Source of the DNA: PLanc-01 sp034678485
Lineage (GTDB): Bacteria > Planctomycetota > Phycisphaerae > Sedimentisphaerales > Anaerobacaceae
NCBI GenBank assembly: GCA_034678485.1
Contig: JAXDBU010000061.1
Location: 1 to 64,000 of the forward strand
DNA: 64,000 nt
Direction: 5' to 3'
Shown: positions 32,477-41,366 of the stretch, piece by piece
Layout of the letters: every line of letters starts with the position of its first letter
Numbering within the stretch: position 1 is the stretch's first letter
The notes under the pieces: generated by a model
What the model was told of the DNA's origin: nothing
The model's database searches: none
Seen by the model: the letters and a program-made list of their open reading frames with translations, nothing else
Position numbers and translations under genes: made by a program

Positions 32477-33253
32477 TCACCGCCCGTCCTTGAGCCGTTC
32501 GGCGTGGAAATTGTCCAGGCGGTCAATCGCGAGGATCTTCTTCATGGTCGTCTCGTAGTCGTATTCCAGACGGACGAAATGCACCTTGTTCTCTTCGACA
32601 TAGACGTAGCTGGCCCGGTTGTCCTTATCGCGGGGCTGGCCGACCGAACCAATATTGATGATCGCCTTGTCGTCCTCGATGATGGGATAGACGCCGCCCA
32701 GCTCGTCGGGCAGGTAGAAGTCCGGCTCATCGAGGAACACCCCCGGCATGTGCGTGTGGCCGATGAAGCACACGTGCTCGATCCGCTCGAACAGCGTGCG
32801 GACCTTGGCCGGGTTCGTGTAGACGTCGTCCGGGAAAATATACTCGTTGATCGGCCGACGGGGCGAAGCATGGACGAACTCCATCGTCGCGTTCGTCGGA
32901 CCCAACTGGGTCTTCACCAGATGCCGCATGGGCAGCTCGCCCAGGAACCGCCAGCGCCGGTCGCTCTTGGGTCCCGGCGGCTCCATCTCGAGCACGTCGC
33001 GAGTCCAGAAGCTCGCCTGTTCGGCTCCATAGTTAAAGTTGGTCGGCTCGTAGAACACCGCGTAATCGTGGTTGCCCAGCACACACCATTCGGTCCTCTC
33101 GATCATCAGATCGAGACACTCGACAGGGTTCGGGCCGTATCCGACCACGTCGCCCAGGCAGTAGATCGTCTTGATCCCCCGCTTTTCGATGTCCGCCAGG
33201 ACCGTGCTCAGGGCCTCGATGTTCGAGTGGATATCGCTGAGAATCGCAAACAT
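32477..33253 (-). CDS. Metallophosphoesterase
   Basis: This 258-residue cytoplasmic protein has the calcineurin-like metallophosphoesterase motifs: AILSDIHSN (D-x-H), GDVVGYGPNP (G-D-x-x-x-x-G), LGNHD (G-N-H-D), VHASPR and FIGHTHMPG (G-H-T-H). These bind two metals. The sequence resembles the YfcE/Mre11-like single-domain phosphodiesterases common next to central genes in planctomycetes. The substrate is unknown. ATG 33253 is chosen because the first metal motif begins four residues in; AAGGG lies upstream. It is divergent from lptB. Confidence 0.85.
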   Translation of the reverse strand: MFAILSDIHSNIEALSTVLADIEKRGIKTIYCLGDVVGYGPNPVECLDLMIERTEWCVLGNHDYAVFYEPTNFNYGAEQASFWTRDVLEMEPPGPKSDRRWRFLGELPMRHLVKTQLGPTNATMEFVHASPRRPINEYIFPDDVYTNPAKVRTLFERIEHVCFIGHTHMPGVFLDEPDFYLPDELGGVYPIIEDDKAIINIGSVGQPRDKDNRASYVYVEENKVHFVRLEYDYETTMKKILAIDRLDNFHAERLKDGR

Positions 33254-33387
33254 AAACCCTTGGACGCCAAACAGTAACAGTATCTCCAACGCGGCGAAAC
33301 GACAATTGATAACACAAAACCGTCCCGATTGCCAGAGCAATTTGCCGGGCAGTCGCAAAGGCCCTTTTGCCTCGCCGCAAATGCCGG

Positions 33388-33416
33388 TTGCCCAAGGCCG
33401 GCTCATTCCCTATAAT
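33388..33416 (+). promoter_or_regulatory. Candidate lptB promoter
   Basis: TTGCCC (33388-33393) and a consensus TATAAT (33411-33416) lie 17 bases apart, 40 bases before the lptB start. The -10 box is perfect, the -35 box moderate. Confidence 0.55.
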
Positions 33417-33455
33417 ACGGCTTTGCCATTACTTACGGTACGTACGAGGTGTGTC

Positions 33456-34250
33456 TTGGCAGGCATTACCCTTCTCGAAACGCACGATTTGATCAAGCGC
33501 TATTCCGGGCGGGCCGTTGTGAATGAGGTCTCCGTCCAGATCGACCAGCGCAGCATCGTCGGCCTGCTGGGTCGCAACGGGGCCGGCAAGACCACCACCT
33601 TCCGCATGATTATGGGCATGATTACCCCCGACAAGGGCAAGGTGGTCTTCGAGGACCGCGACATCACCAGGCTGCCCATGTTCAAGCGGGCCCGCCTGGG
33701 CATCGGCTACCTCTCGCAGGAGCCGAGCATCTTCCAGCGGATGAGCGTCCGCGACAACCTCCTGGCGATCCTCGAGACCATGTCGCTGACGCGAAAGGAG
33801 CGCCGGGCCAAGGCGGAGGCACTGATCGAGCGGTTCGGCCTGACCGAGGTGGCCAAGAGCCACGGCCGATTCCTCTCCGGCGGCGAGCGCCGCAAGCTCG
33901 AAATCGCCCGCGCGATGGTGACCGACCCGTCACTGATCCTGCTGGACGAGCCGTTCAGCGGCGTGGACCCGATCGCAGTCGAGGACCTCCAGCAGGAGAT
34001 CCGACGGCTCGTCGCTTCCGGTGTGAGCATCCTGATCACCGACCACAACGTCGAGCGGACCCTGGAGGTTGCGGACAAAGCGTACATCATCGACCATGGC
34101 AAGGTGATCGCCGCAGGCCCGCCGGCCGAGATCATCCGCAACGAGCTGGTCCGAAAGAGCTACTTAGGCAACACCTTCGCCGGACACGAGTTCGACGAGC
34201 CCGAGGCCTCGGATGCGACGAGCCGCATCCGGGAGCCCGATAAGCGATGA
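33456..34250 (+). CDS. lptB: LPS export ABC transporter ATPase LptB
   Basis: LptB powers extraction of lipopolysaccharide from the inner membrane together with LptFG. The 264-residue protein has Walker A GRNGAGKTT (39-47), the signature LSGGERRKLEIARA, Walker B LILLDEPFSGVDP and the switch ITDHNVERTLE, all typical of LptB. The start is TTG 33456, with GAGG eight bases upstream; no ATG is in frame nearby. The C-terminal about 25 residues are extra and acidic-basic mixed. Together with kdsB it shows an LPS-bearing outer membrane. Other lpt genes are not in the window. Confidence 0.92.
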   Translation: MAGITLLETHDLIKRYSGRAVVNEVSVQIDQRSIVGLLGRNGAGKTTTFRMIMGMITPDKGKVVFEDRDITRLPMFKRARLGIGYLSQEPSIFQRMSVRDNLLAILETMSLTRKERRAKAEALIERFGLTEVAKSHGRFLSGGERRKLEIARAMVTDPSLILLDEPFSGVDPIAVEDLQQEIRRLVASGVSILITDHNVERTLEVADKAYIIDHGKVIAAGPPAEIIRNELVRKSYLGNTFAGHEFDEPEASDATSRIREPDKR

Positions 34251-34289
34251 GAACAGCGCAGTACGAAACACAGAGACAGGACTGGTGAC

Positions 34290-34814
34290 ATGGTTGACGT
34301 CGAGAAATGCAGGATCACGCATTACCCGGCTCCGGTGCTGCGGGCCAAGGCGGCGCCGATAGAGAAAATCGACGACACGATCCGTCGGCTGGTCGAGAAG
34401 ATGACCGACATCATGTTCGAGAACAAGGGGATGGGCTTGGCCGCCCCGCAGGCGGGGGTGTCGTTGAGACTGTTCATCATCACCCTGACGGGCACCCGCG
34501 AGGGCGTTCGCGCCTACGTCAACCCGACGGTGACTCCGCATGGCGAGATGGAAACCAAAGAAGAGGGATGCCTGTCCGTGCCGGGAATCTGGGCCAAGAT
34601 CCGTCGGTACAAACGGGCGACCGTCACCGCCACCGACCTCGACGGCAAGACGTTCACCGAGGAAGCGGAAGACCTGTACGCTCGCTGCCTCCAGCACGAA
34701 CACGATCACATCGAGGGCACCGTCATCGTCAATCGGATGAGCCAAACCGCACGGATCGCTAACCGCCGGCAGCTCAAGAAGCTCACCGAAGCACAGGAAG
34801 ACAAGGACTCCTGA
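34290..34814 (+). CDS. def: Peptide deformylase
   Basis: Peptide deformylase removes the N-formyl group from nascent proteins. The 174-residue protein has motif 1 GMGLAAPQ, motif 2 EGCLS with metal ligand Cys94, and motif 3 HEHDH with ligands His136 and His140 and catalytic Glu137. It follows lptB by 39 bases on the same strand. In many bacteria def is directly followed by fmt; here fmt lies 1.2 kb downstream beyond an AT-richer two-gene insert, which suggests the def-fmt operon has been split. Confidence 0.95.
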   Translation: MVDVEKCRITHYPAPVLRAKAAPIEKIDDTIRRLVEKMTDIMFENKGMGLAAPQAGVSLRLFIITLTGTREGVRAYVNPTVTPHGEMETKEEGCLSVPGIWAKIRRYKRATVTATDLDGKTFTEEAEDLYARCLQHEHDHIEGTVIVNRMSQTARIANRRQLKKLTEAQEDKDS

Positions 34815-34843
34815 GCCTCCTCCTGCTGCTCTCACGTAACCTC

Positions 34844-35134
34844 CTACAGTTTCAACCAGAGCGCACAGGTGCTCGCGTTGCCGTGGATGTTCTCAGAGAA
34901 GGCATCCACGTCTTGTCTCTGGACGATGCCTCCATCAAAGGTCTTTATTATCCTGCCTATCCCTTGATGCGCCGCTAATGTACATCCTTCTATCTGCGTA
35001 AACTCGGCACAATGTCTCAGGTACTGATCTGAGTGGTTTCTCAAGAGTTGGCCCAAGACAAAGTGGGTGTCGAACATCACATTGCTGGGAATAGCTTCCA
35101 GCACCGCTTTGACTGCCGTATTCATGGACTTCAT
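34844..35134 (-). CDS. Hypothetical protein of the def-fmt insert
   Basis: I do not recognise this 96-residue protein. It is soluble and mixed helical, with ALEAIPSNV-like and GQLLRNHSDQYLRHCAEF segments and no signal peptide. ATG 35134 has GGAGCC upstream. It lies 24 bases after the stop codon of the HTH gene on the same strand, so the two probably form one operon. The base composition is AT-richer than the surrounding genes. Its N-terminal lines recall small partner proteins of regulators or toxin-antitoxin pairs, but that is only context. Confidence 0.55.
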   Translation of the reverse strand: MKSMNTAVKAVLEAIPSNVMFDTHFVLGQLLRNHSDQYLRHCAEFTQIEGCTLAAHQGIGRIIKTFDGGIVQRQDVDAFSENIHGNASTCALWLKL

Positions 35135-35158
35135 AATTGGCTCCTCCGAAGACACTCA

Positions 35159-35650
35159 TTATTCATCACGTTCGATGACTTCACCGAACAACAACATGCT
35201 CAGGATCTCCGCTTCTTTTTGTACCTCATCATTTCTCGGGCTTGGTCGCTTAGGATGACACCACCTGGCCAACCTCGCTGTCAACTCGTGGTTCAGTTCC
35301 TGCCAGTCAGCAGTATGGAGAGCCTTTCGCAGCTTGCTCCCGAACGAGTTGACGAAGATCTCATTCCCGTCGTTGTACTCCTCCAGCCACTTGAGGATTC
35401 CTTCGACCTTGCCTCTGTCCACGTCTGGCCGTATTTCTCTTCCGGCCATGTCTCTTTTCCTCCCTTTCACATCTTTCTTGGCGGGTGCCACCTCCTGCGA
35501 TAGCAGGAATTCATCCAGCCTTTGAGCCAGGAATCGGGGCTCACCCGCAAGAAGACTATGTGGCACTGCCTTCTCATCAACCAACTTCCGCAGGACCTCT
35601 ACGGAACACGCCAGGTACTGTGCCGCCTCATTGAGTCTCAGCCATCCCAT
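35159..35650 (-). CDS. Excisionase-like HTH regulator
   Basis: The first about 50 residues (LRLNEAAQYLACSVEVLRKLVDE, then FLAQRLDEFL) match the MerR/excisionase-like helix-turn-helix used by recombination directionality factors and small regulators. The rest of the 163 residues is charged and helical and is not recognised. ATG 35650 is chosen because the HTH starts two residues later and AGAGG lies upstream; the longer open frame covers the promoter. A strong promoter and a set of 12-base repeats lie just upstream, which suggests autoregulation. DNA is AT-richer than its neighbours, and the position between def and fmt suggests acquisition. Confidence 0.7.
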   Translation of the reverse strand: MGWLRLNEAAQYLACSVEVLRKLVDEKAVPHSLLAGEPRFLAQRLDEFLLSQEVAPAKKDVKGRKRDMAGREIRPDVDRGKVEGILKWLEEYNDGNEIFVNSFGSKLRKALHTADWQELNHELTARLARWCHPKRPSPRNDEVQKEAEILSMLLFGEVIERDE

Positions 35651-35695
35651 GATAATCCTCTGCCAATCAATCCTCATACATATGTTCCATGTGCG

Positions 35696-35740
35696 TATGA
35701 GCCGTATGTAGAGCCGTGCGTAGAGCTGTATGTAGAGCCA
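35696..35740. repeat. 12-base iterons upstream of the HTH gene
   Basis: Almost four tandem 12-base units, of the type TATGTAGAGCCG, run from 35696 to 35740 (the first is shortened). They lie between the -10 box and the HTH gene, so they would be transcribed or act as operator sites. The unit on the minus strand reads GGCTCTACATAC. Confidence 0.75.
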
Positions 35741-35749
35741 TATGCATGA

Positions 35750-35778
35750 AGTATACCCATGTTGTAGGATCGCGTCAA
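35750..35778 (-). promoter_or_regulatory. Strong promoter of the HTH operon
   Basis: On the minus strand TTGACG (35773-35778) and TATACT (35750-35755) are separated by 17 bases. The 12-base iterons begin ten bases downstream of the -10 box, inside the expected initial transcribed region. Confidence 0.7.
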
Positions 35779-36010
35779 GTTTTTTTTCGCTTTCTTCTGA
35801 AGCGAGGCTAAGAATCACTACAGCCAGGTATGACCATCCCAGAAGGACCTTGTTTCCGCCCGGTGATTTGATTATCGTTCCATTGTGTCGGCGGTCGGCG
35901 CGGGTGGCAGTCTGTGAAGCCGACATGGGAACAAGAAGACAAATGAAGGACGATTGTCGGAGGGCTTGGGCTCTTCAATCAACAATTAAAGATCCGAAGT
36001 CAAAAATCCT

Positions 36011-37003
36011 ATGAACATCGTCTATCTCGGCAGTGGTGAATTCGGGTTGCCTTGTCTGGACGCTATCAAGGCGTCCCGGCACATGCTCTCGCTCGTGGTG
36101 ACGCAGCCGGCGTGTCCCGCCGGTCGGGGGCGCAAGCTCTGTCCGACCGCGGTGGCGCAGTGGGCCCAGAGACAGGCGGTGCCTTCCATCGAGAGCGACA
36201 ACATCAATTCCCCCGAGATGATCCGCCGGATCGCCGACTCCCGGCCCGACGTGCTCGTCGTCATCGCCTGCGGGCAGAAGGTCGGACGCGAGCTGGTCCA
36301 GATGCCGACGAAGCTGGCGATCAACGTGCATTCCTCCCTGCTGCCCAAGTTCCGCGGCGCGGCCCCGATCAACTGGGCGATCCTTCGCGGCGAGAGCGAG
36401 ACCGGCGTCAGCATCATCACCCTGGCGGACCGCATGGACGCCGGCGACATCCTCGCCCAATCGCGGACGCCCATCGGCGTCTTCGAGACCGCCGGCGAGC
36501 TGCACGGCCGCTTGGCGCAGCTGGCCGCGCCGGTGCTGCTGGAAACCCTCGACCAGATCGAAGCGGATACCGTGACCTACACCGCTCAGAATGAGTTCGA
36601 GGCGTCACGGGCGCCGAAGCTCAAGAAGTCCGACGGCTGCCTGGACTTCCATGAGCCTGCGTACCTCCTGGCCGCCAAGATCCGCGGGCTGTGGCCCTGG
36701 CCAGGAGCGTGTGCGAACTTCGTCTCCACGGAAACGCACAAGACCGTGCGAGTGGCCCTGGCGCTGGCGGAGGTGATGTGGGACAACGACCCGGCGGGCG
36801 ATTCCCCAGGGACATTCGACGAGGATCTCAACATCGTGTGCGGCGAGGGCAAGTTGTCGATCCGCAAGATCAAGCCCGCCGGCTCCGGCCTGATGGACTT
36901 CCGTGCCTTCCACAATGGCTGGCATGTCCGGCCCGGCGACCGTCTGACGAAGATCGAAGAGCCCGCCAAAGGCACGGACGAAGGCGGCTGCGAATGTCGG
37001 TGA
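36011..37003 (+). CDS. fmt: Methionyl-tRNA formyltransferase
   Basis: Fmt formylates initiator methionyl-tRNA using 10-formyltetrahydrofolate. The 330-residue protein starts MNIVYLGSGEFGLPCLDAI and has the formyl-folate site SLLPKFRGAAPINWAI with the catalytic Asn-His region upstream (LAINVHSSLLPK) and the MDAGDIL motif. The C-terminal OB-like domain extends from about residue 205. ATG 36011 is in repeat-like AT-rich DNA and has a weak ribosome site. It is followed 40 bases later by rsmB. Confidence 0.95.
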   Translation: MNIVYLGSGEFGLPCLDAIKASRHMLSLVVTQPACPAGRGRKLCPTAVAQWAQRQAVPSIESDNINSPEMIRRIADSRPDVLVVIACGQKVGRELVQMPTKLAINVHSSLLPKFRGAAPINWAILRGESETGVSIITLADRMDAGDILAQSRTPIGVFETAGELHGRLAQLAAPVLLETLDQIEADTVTYTAQNEFEASRAPKLKKSDGCLDFHEPAYLLAAKIRGLWPWPGACANFVSTETHKTVRVALALAEVMWDNDPAGDSPGTFDEDLNIVCGEGKLSIRKIKPAGSGLMDFRAFHNGWHVRPGDRLTKIEEPAKGTDEGGCECR

Positions 37004-37043
37004 GAGGTCATATCCGTCCGCGTCGTCTTCGAGGGAACAAGGC

Positions 37044-38519
37044 ATGACCGCGGGTAGTCTCAAATCGGCGCGCGTGATCGCAGCCCAGGTCCTGCACCGG
37101 TTCGACCCGACACGCGATTACGCCGGACGACTGCTCGACCCCCTGCTCGAACGGACCGACGAAAAGCAACGGGCGACCGACCTCGTTCACGGCGTGATCC
37201 GCAATCGCTGTGCCCTCGATGCCGTGATCAGCACGTTCTCCGGTCGGCCCGTCGCCCACATCGACGCCAGACTCCTGAGCATCCTGCGAATCGCATCCTA
37301 TGAGCTGGCCTACCACCCTGCGACGCCGGTTTACTCCATCGTCGATGAAGCAGTCAAGAACGTCGGCAAGGGCGCCGGCTCCAAGCAGAGCGGATTCGTC
37401 AACGCGGTCTTGCGACAGATCGTACGACACATCACAAGACGCGAAGCCGACCTTGCCGGCGCCAACCCCGGCAGGACGCTCGTCCAGACGCCCCAGTCAG
37501 GCTGCGAATTCGATACAGACTTCCTGCCTGATCCGGCGACAGAGGTCGCAGCCTGGCTGAGCGTGTGCTTCTCGCTGCCTTCGTGGCTCGTCGATGAGTG
37601 GCTCGACGAGTTTGGGCCCGAACAGACCCGCGAGATCTGCCTCGCGTGCAATCGCAGGCCCAGCCTGTACGTCCGCGCCAATCCCCTGCGGACAACACCC
37701 GACGTTCTCCTTTCGAGATTCCAGGCCGCCGGCGTGCAGGCCGAACCCGCTCGTAGTGTGCCCGTAAGAGCTTGCCCTGAGTGTGCCGGAGGGGCATATC
37801 CGGATAGCGCCTTGCGGCGTCACTACGAACAAGAGGACGCCGTATCGGGATCGGGCATGATCCGCATCGCCGGCCCCCATGCCGTGACGCAGCTTCCCGG
37901 ATTCGCGGAGGGCCTGTTCACGGTGCAGGACCTCTCGGCATCGCACGCGGTGCGCATCCTGGACCCGCACCCCGGCTGGTCCATCCTGGACCTCTGCGCC
38001 GCACCGGGCGCCAAGACCACGCAGATCGCCGAGATGTCGCAGGACGCCGCGAGCATCACCGCAACGGACATCGACGCCGCACGGTTGGAGCGACTGCGGG
38101 AGAACATCGCCCGCCTGGGCGTCCAGAGCGTAACGGTCGTCCCGCACGCAGATCTGGAACAAGGGCAGGCCGGATCTTTCGACGCCATTCTGCTCGACGT
38201 TCCCTGCTCGAACACGGGCGTTCTTGCCCGGCGGGTGGAGGCTCGCTTCCGCGTCACGCCCCAGGCGGTGAAAGAAATCGCAACGATCCAGAAGGATCTG
38301 CTCGAAAAGGCAGCGGCTCTCGTCAGGCCCGGCGGACGGATCTGCTACAGCACATGCAGCATCCAACGCCGGGAGGACCAGGGGCAGATCCGCGAATTCC
38401 TGGCGGGCCACAGGGAGTTCAGGCTGGCGAGTGAATCTCTCCTGCTGCCTTCGACAGAACCCTTCGACCACGACGGGGGATATGTCGCTCTTTTGCACGT
38501 CGCGGCCGGAGGCGCGTAG
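37044..38519 (+). CDS. rsmB: 16S rRNA m5C967 methyltransferase with repeat insertion
   Basis: RsmB methylates cytosine 967 of 16S rRNA. The 491-residue protein has an N-terminal NusB-like domain (to about 150), then a Rossmann methyltransferase with ILDLCAAPGAKTTQIAEM, the catalytic motif DVPCSNTGVL and the second Cys in YSTCSIQRRE. It is longer than the usual about 430-450. An extra peptide at about residues 236-263 (SVPVRACPECAGG and ALRRHYEQ) is a translated family A repeat between the substrate-binding linker and the SAM domain. ATG 37044 has GAGGG upstream. Confidence 0.93.
   Translation: MTAGSLKSARVIAAQVLHRFDPTRDYAGRLLDPLLERTDEKQRATDLVHGVIRNRCALDAVISTFSGRPVAHIDARLLSILRIASYELAYHPATPVYSIVDEAVKNVGKGAGSKQSGFVNAVLRQIVRHITRREADLAGANPGRTLVQTPQSGCEFDTDFLPDPATEVAAWLSVCFSLPSWLVDEWLDEFGPEQTREICLACNRRPSLYVRANPLRTTPDVLLSRFQAAGVQAEPARSVPVRACPECAGGAYPDSALRRHYEQEDAVSGSGMIRIAGPHAVTQLPGFAEGLFTVQDLSASHAVRILDPHPGWSILDLCAAPGAKTTQIAEMSQDAASITATDIDAARLERLRENIARLGVQSVTVVPHADLEQGQAGSFDAILLDVPCSNTGVLARRVEARFRVTPQAVKEIATIQKDLLEKAAALVRPGGRICYSTCSIQRREDQGQIREFLAGHREFRLASESLLLPSTEPFDHDGGYVALLHVAAGGA
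37749..37832. repeat. In-frame family A repeat inside rsmB
   Basis: About 84 bases, starting GTAGTGTGCCCGTAAGAG and ending GCGCCTTGCGGCGTCACTAC, form a family A copy expanded in its first hairpin. The length is a multiple of three and has no stop codon in the rsmB frame. Confidence 0.8.
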
Positions 38520-38626
38520 GGCTCCCACCGACCAGTTCGCACGTGTCTGTCAAGAGAAGCCGGCCATCGGGCGCTCATGGCGAGCGTCGGCCCAGACACG
38601 TTCGAACCGGATTGCGCAGTCGGCAG

Positions 38627-38655
38627 TTGACTTGGGACCCGCACGTCGATACACT
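38627..38655 (+). promoter_or_regulatory. Candidate purF promoter
   Basis: TTGACT (38627-38632) and TACACT (38650-38655) are separated by 17 bases and lie about 70 bases before the purF start, in the gap after rsmB. Confidence 0.55.
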
Positions 38656-38723
38656 ATCGGTTCGACGAGGGGGTTTGGGCGATTCATGAGGATGACTCTG
38701 GGTTAGCGGTCAGTGTGAGAACC

Positions 38724-40208
38724 ATGCCTGAGCCAGTTTCGGAGTATGACGGGTACGAGGTCTTTGTGGAAAAGAAGGAAGAATGTGGGTTGTTCGGCAT
38801 CTTCGGCGATCCCGACGCGGTGCAGAAGACCTATTTCGGTCTGCACGCATTGCAGCATCGGGGTCAGGAGTCCGCGGGAATCGCCTCCAGCAACGGGGAG
38901 TTTCTCCAGTGCTACAAAGGCATGGGGACCGTCATGCGGGTATTCCGGACGGGCTCGGACACCCTGGAGAAACTGAAGAGCCCCATCGCCATCGGACACG
39001 TCCGATATTCCACCGCCGGGTCGTCCTGCGCAGACAATAGCCAGCCGTTGCTGGCCGAGTACTCCCGGGGACAGGTCGCAGTCGCTCACAACGGAAACTT
39101 GATCAACGCCGGGCTGCTGCGCGACGAATATGAAGCCTATGGCAGCATTTTCAAATGCACCAGCGACACCGAGATCATCGTCCACCTGCTGGCCAAGCCC
39201 ACGCACCAGAACAAGCCCGACCCGCTGGGCCACGTGCTGAACCACCTCCAGGGCTCTTATTCCCTGATCTTCCTGTTCTCCGACCACATCGAAGCGGCCC
39301 GCGACCCGTTTGGGATTCGGCCCCTGTGTATCGGCCGGACCGACGCCGGCTGTTACGTCGTCGCCAGCGAGAGCTGCGCCATCGATGTCATCGGCGCCAA
39401 GTTCATCCGCGAGATCGAGCCGGGCGAGATCGTTCGCCTCGACAAGAACGGGTTGCACAGTCGTTTCTTCGTCAAGCGCGACGATATCAAACCCGCCCAC
39501 TGTATTTTCGAGCACGTCTACTTCTCGAAGCAGAATTCACACATCTTCGGCGAGAACGTCCACGAACTCCGAAAGAAACTCGGCCGACAATTGGCCAAGG
39601 AGCACCCGGTCCCAGCGGACGCAGTCATCCCCGTGCCGGATAGCGGCGTCTCCGCGGCAATCGGATACGCCGAGGAAAGCGGCATTCCATTCGATATGGG
39701 CATGGTTCGAAGCCACTACGTGGGACGGACGTTCATCTCGCCCAACCAGAAGCTCCGCGAACTGGAGGTCAAGCTCAAGCTGGCGATTATCCCCGAGGTC
39801 GTCCGGGGCAAGCGAATCGTCGTCGTGGACGATTCCATCGTTCGCGGCACGACCATTCGCGGCAAGATTCGCGCCCTTCGCGAAGCCGGCGCCGAAGAGA
39901 TCCACATGATGGCAAGCTGCCCGCCCATCCGCCATCCCTGCTACTACGGCGTGGACTTCCCCACGAAAGAGGAATTGCTCGCCAACGGTCGGACTCTCGA
40001 AGACATCAAGGACTTCCTCGAAGTGGACAGCGTCGGCTACCTGTCCCTCGAAGGGATGCTCTCCTGTGCGGCCTTGCCCGCGGATCATTATTGCACCGCC
40101 TGCTGGAGCGGCAAGTACCCCATTCCGGTGAATATCGCGATGAACAAGTTCTCCATGGAACGCCACCAACTCTACATGTTTGAGGGATCGCCAAGCGCCA
40201 ATGAGTAG
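38724..40208 (+). CDS. purF: Amidophosphoribosyltransferase
   Basis: PurF makes phosphoribosylamine from PRPP and glutamine, the first step of purine synthesis. In the 494-residue protein the nucleophile is Cys21 (ECGLFGIFG), exposed after removal of a 20-residue propeptide. Ntn-glutaminase motifs are GLHALQHRGQESAGI and VAHNGNL; the PRPP loop is IVVVDDSIVRGTT. Cysteines in the C-terminal part (SCPPIRHPC, CAALPADHYCTAC) could ligate a Fe-S cluster as in Bacillus PurF. ATG 38724 is preferred over GTG 38715. It overlaps purM by eight bases. Confidence 0.95.
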   Translation: MPEPVSEYDGYEVFVEKKEECGLFGIFGDPDAVQKTYFGLHALQHRGQESAGIASSNGEFLQCYKGMGTVMRVFRTGSDTLEKLKSPIAIGHVRYSTAGSSCADNSQPLLAEYSRGQVAVAHNGNLINAGLLRDEYEAYGSIFKCTSDTEIIVHLLAKPTHQNKPDPLGHVLNHLQGSYSLIFLFSDHIEAARDPFGIRPLCIGRTDAGCYVVASESCAIDVIGAKFIREIEPGEIVRLDKNGLHSRFFVKRDDIKPAHCIFEHVYFSKQNSHIFGENVHELRKKLGRQLAKEHPVPADAVIPVPDSGVSAAIGYAEESGIPFDMGMVRSHYVGRTFISPNQKLRELEVKLKLAIIPEVVRGKRIVVVDDSIVRGTTIRGKIRALREAGAEEIHMMASCPPIRHPCYYGVDFPTKEELLANGRTLEDIKDFLEVDSVGYLSLEGMLSCAALPADHYCTACWSGKYPIPVNIAMNKFSMERHQLYMFEGSPSANE

Positions 40209-41271
40209 ATACGTCAGCTACGCACAGTCCGGCGTGGACATCGACGCCAATGACGTGATGGTCGACAGCATCCAGTCCCATCTGGCCAGCACGTACGGTC
40301 CGCGGGTCATCCATGTCCCCTGGGGTTTCGCGGGCCTGTTCCGCCTGGACTACGACGAGAAGCTCTTCAAAAAGAACTATCGCAATCCCGTTCTCGTCGC
40401 CTGCACCGACGGCGTCGGCAGCAAGGTCCAGGTGGCCGCCAAGGCCAGACGATTCGACACCGTCGGCATCGACCTGGTCGCGATGAGCGTCAACGACATG
40501 CTCGTCATGGGCGCCGAGCCGCTGTTCTTCCTGGATTACGTCGCGCTGCACAAGCTCGAACCCGCCCTCGTGACGCAGATGGTCAAGGGCGTCGCCGCCG
40601 GATGCCGCCAGGCGGATTGCGCCCTGCTCGGCGGCGAGTCCGCCGAGATGCCCGACACCTACCGCAAGGGCGATTTCGACATGGCCGGCTTCGCGGTCGG
40701 CGTCGTCGAAAAGAACAAGATCATCACCGGAAAGCATGTCCGCCCGGGCGATCGCATTCTGGGCTTGGGCTCCTCCGGCCTGCACAGCAACGGCTACGCG
40801 CTGGCTCGCAACATCTGCTTCAAGCGGGCCCGGCTCAAGCTGACGGACACCATCGACGAACTCAACGGCGTCACGCTGGGCGACGCCCTGCTGGTGCCGA
40901 CGAAGATCTACGTCCGGCCCATTCTCAAGCTGCTGAACAAGTACAAGGTCAAGCGGGTCATCCACGCGATGGCCCACATCACCGGCGCCGGGTTGCCGGG
41001 CAACATCCCTCGCGTCCTGCCGGCAGACTGCAACGCCGTGATCAAGAAGCCGAGCTGGCCCCGTCCCAAGGTCTTCGACTTCCTCCAGAAGACCGGCCCG
41101 GTCGAAGAAAAAGAGATGTTCAACGTCTTTAATATGGGCATCGGCTACGTGGTCATCGTCGCGGAGGACTTCGCCGACGCGGCCGCTCGTCTGCTCATCG
41201 ACGCAGGCGAGAAGGTCTACAACATCGGCTGCATTACCGAGGGCAGCGGAAAGGCCGTGCTGAAGAACTGA
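40201..41271 (+). CDS. purM: Phosphoribosylformylglycinamidine cyclo-ligase
   Basis: PurM (AIR synthetase) closes the imidazole ring in purine synthesis with ATP. The 356-residue protein has the N-terminal SYAQSGVDIDAND, TDGVGSK, the GGESAEMPDTY nucleotide motif and LGLGSSGLHSNGYALAR. The start ATG 40201 overlaps the end of purF, so translation is coupled. Pairing purF with purM is a common operon order. The C-terminal region ends with EGSGKAVLKN. Confidence 0.95.
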   Translation: MSRYVSYAQSGVDIDANDVMVDSIQSHLASTYGPRVIHVPWGFAGLFRLDYDEKLFKKNYRNPVLVACTDGVGSKVQVAAKARRFDTVGIDLVAMSVNDMLVMGAEPLFFLDYVALHKLEPALVTQMVKGVAAGCRQADCALLGGESAEMPDTYRKGDFDMAGFAVGVVEKNKIITGKHVRPGDRILGLGSSGLHSNGYALARNICFKRARLKLTDTIDELNGVTLGDALLVPTKIYVRPILKLLNKYKVKRVIHAMAHITGAGLPGNIPRVLPADCNAVIKKPSWPRPKVFDFLQKTGPVEEKEMFNVFNMGIGYVVIVAEDFADAAARLLIDAGEKVYNIGCITEGSGKAVLKN

Positions 41272-41366
41272 TGCGGATTCGCACCGTCGCACAGAGGCAT
41301 ATGGGCACACGCACGACACAGCGGACCTCCATGTACTACGATGAGGACGACCCTCGTGCGCCGCTT

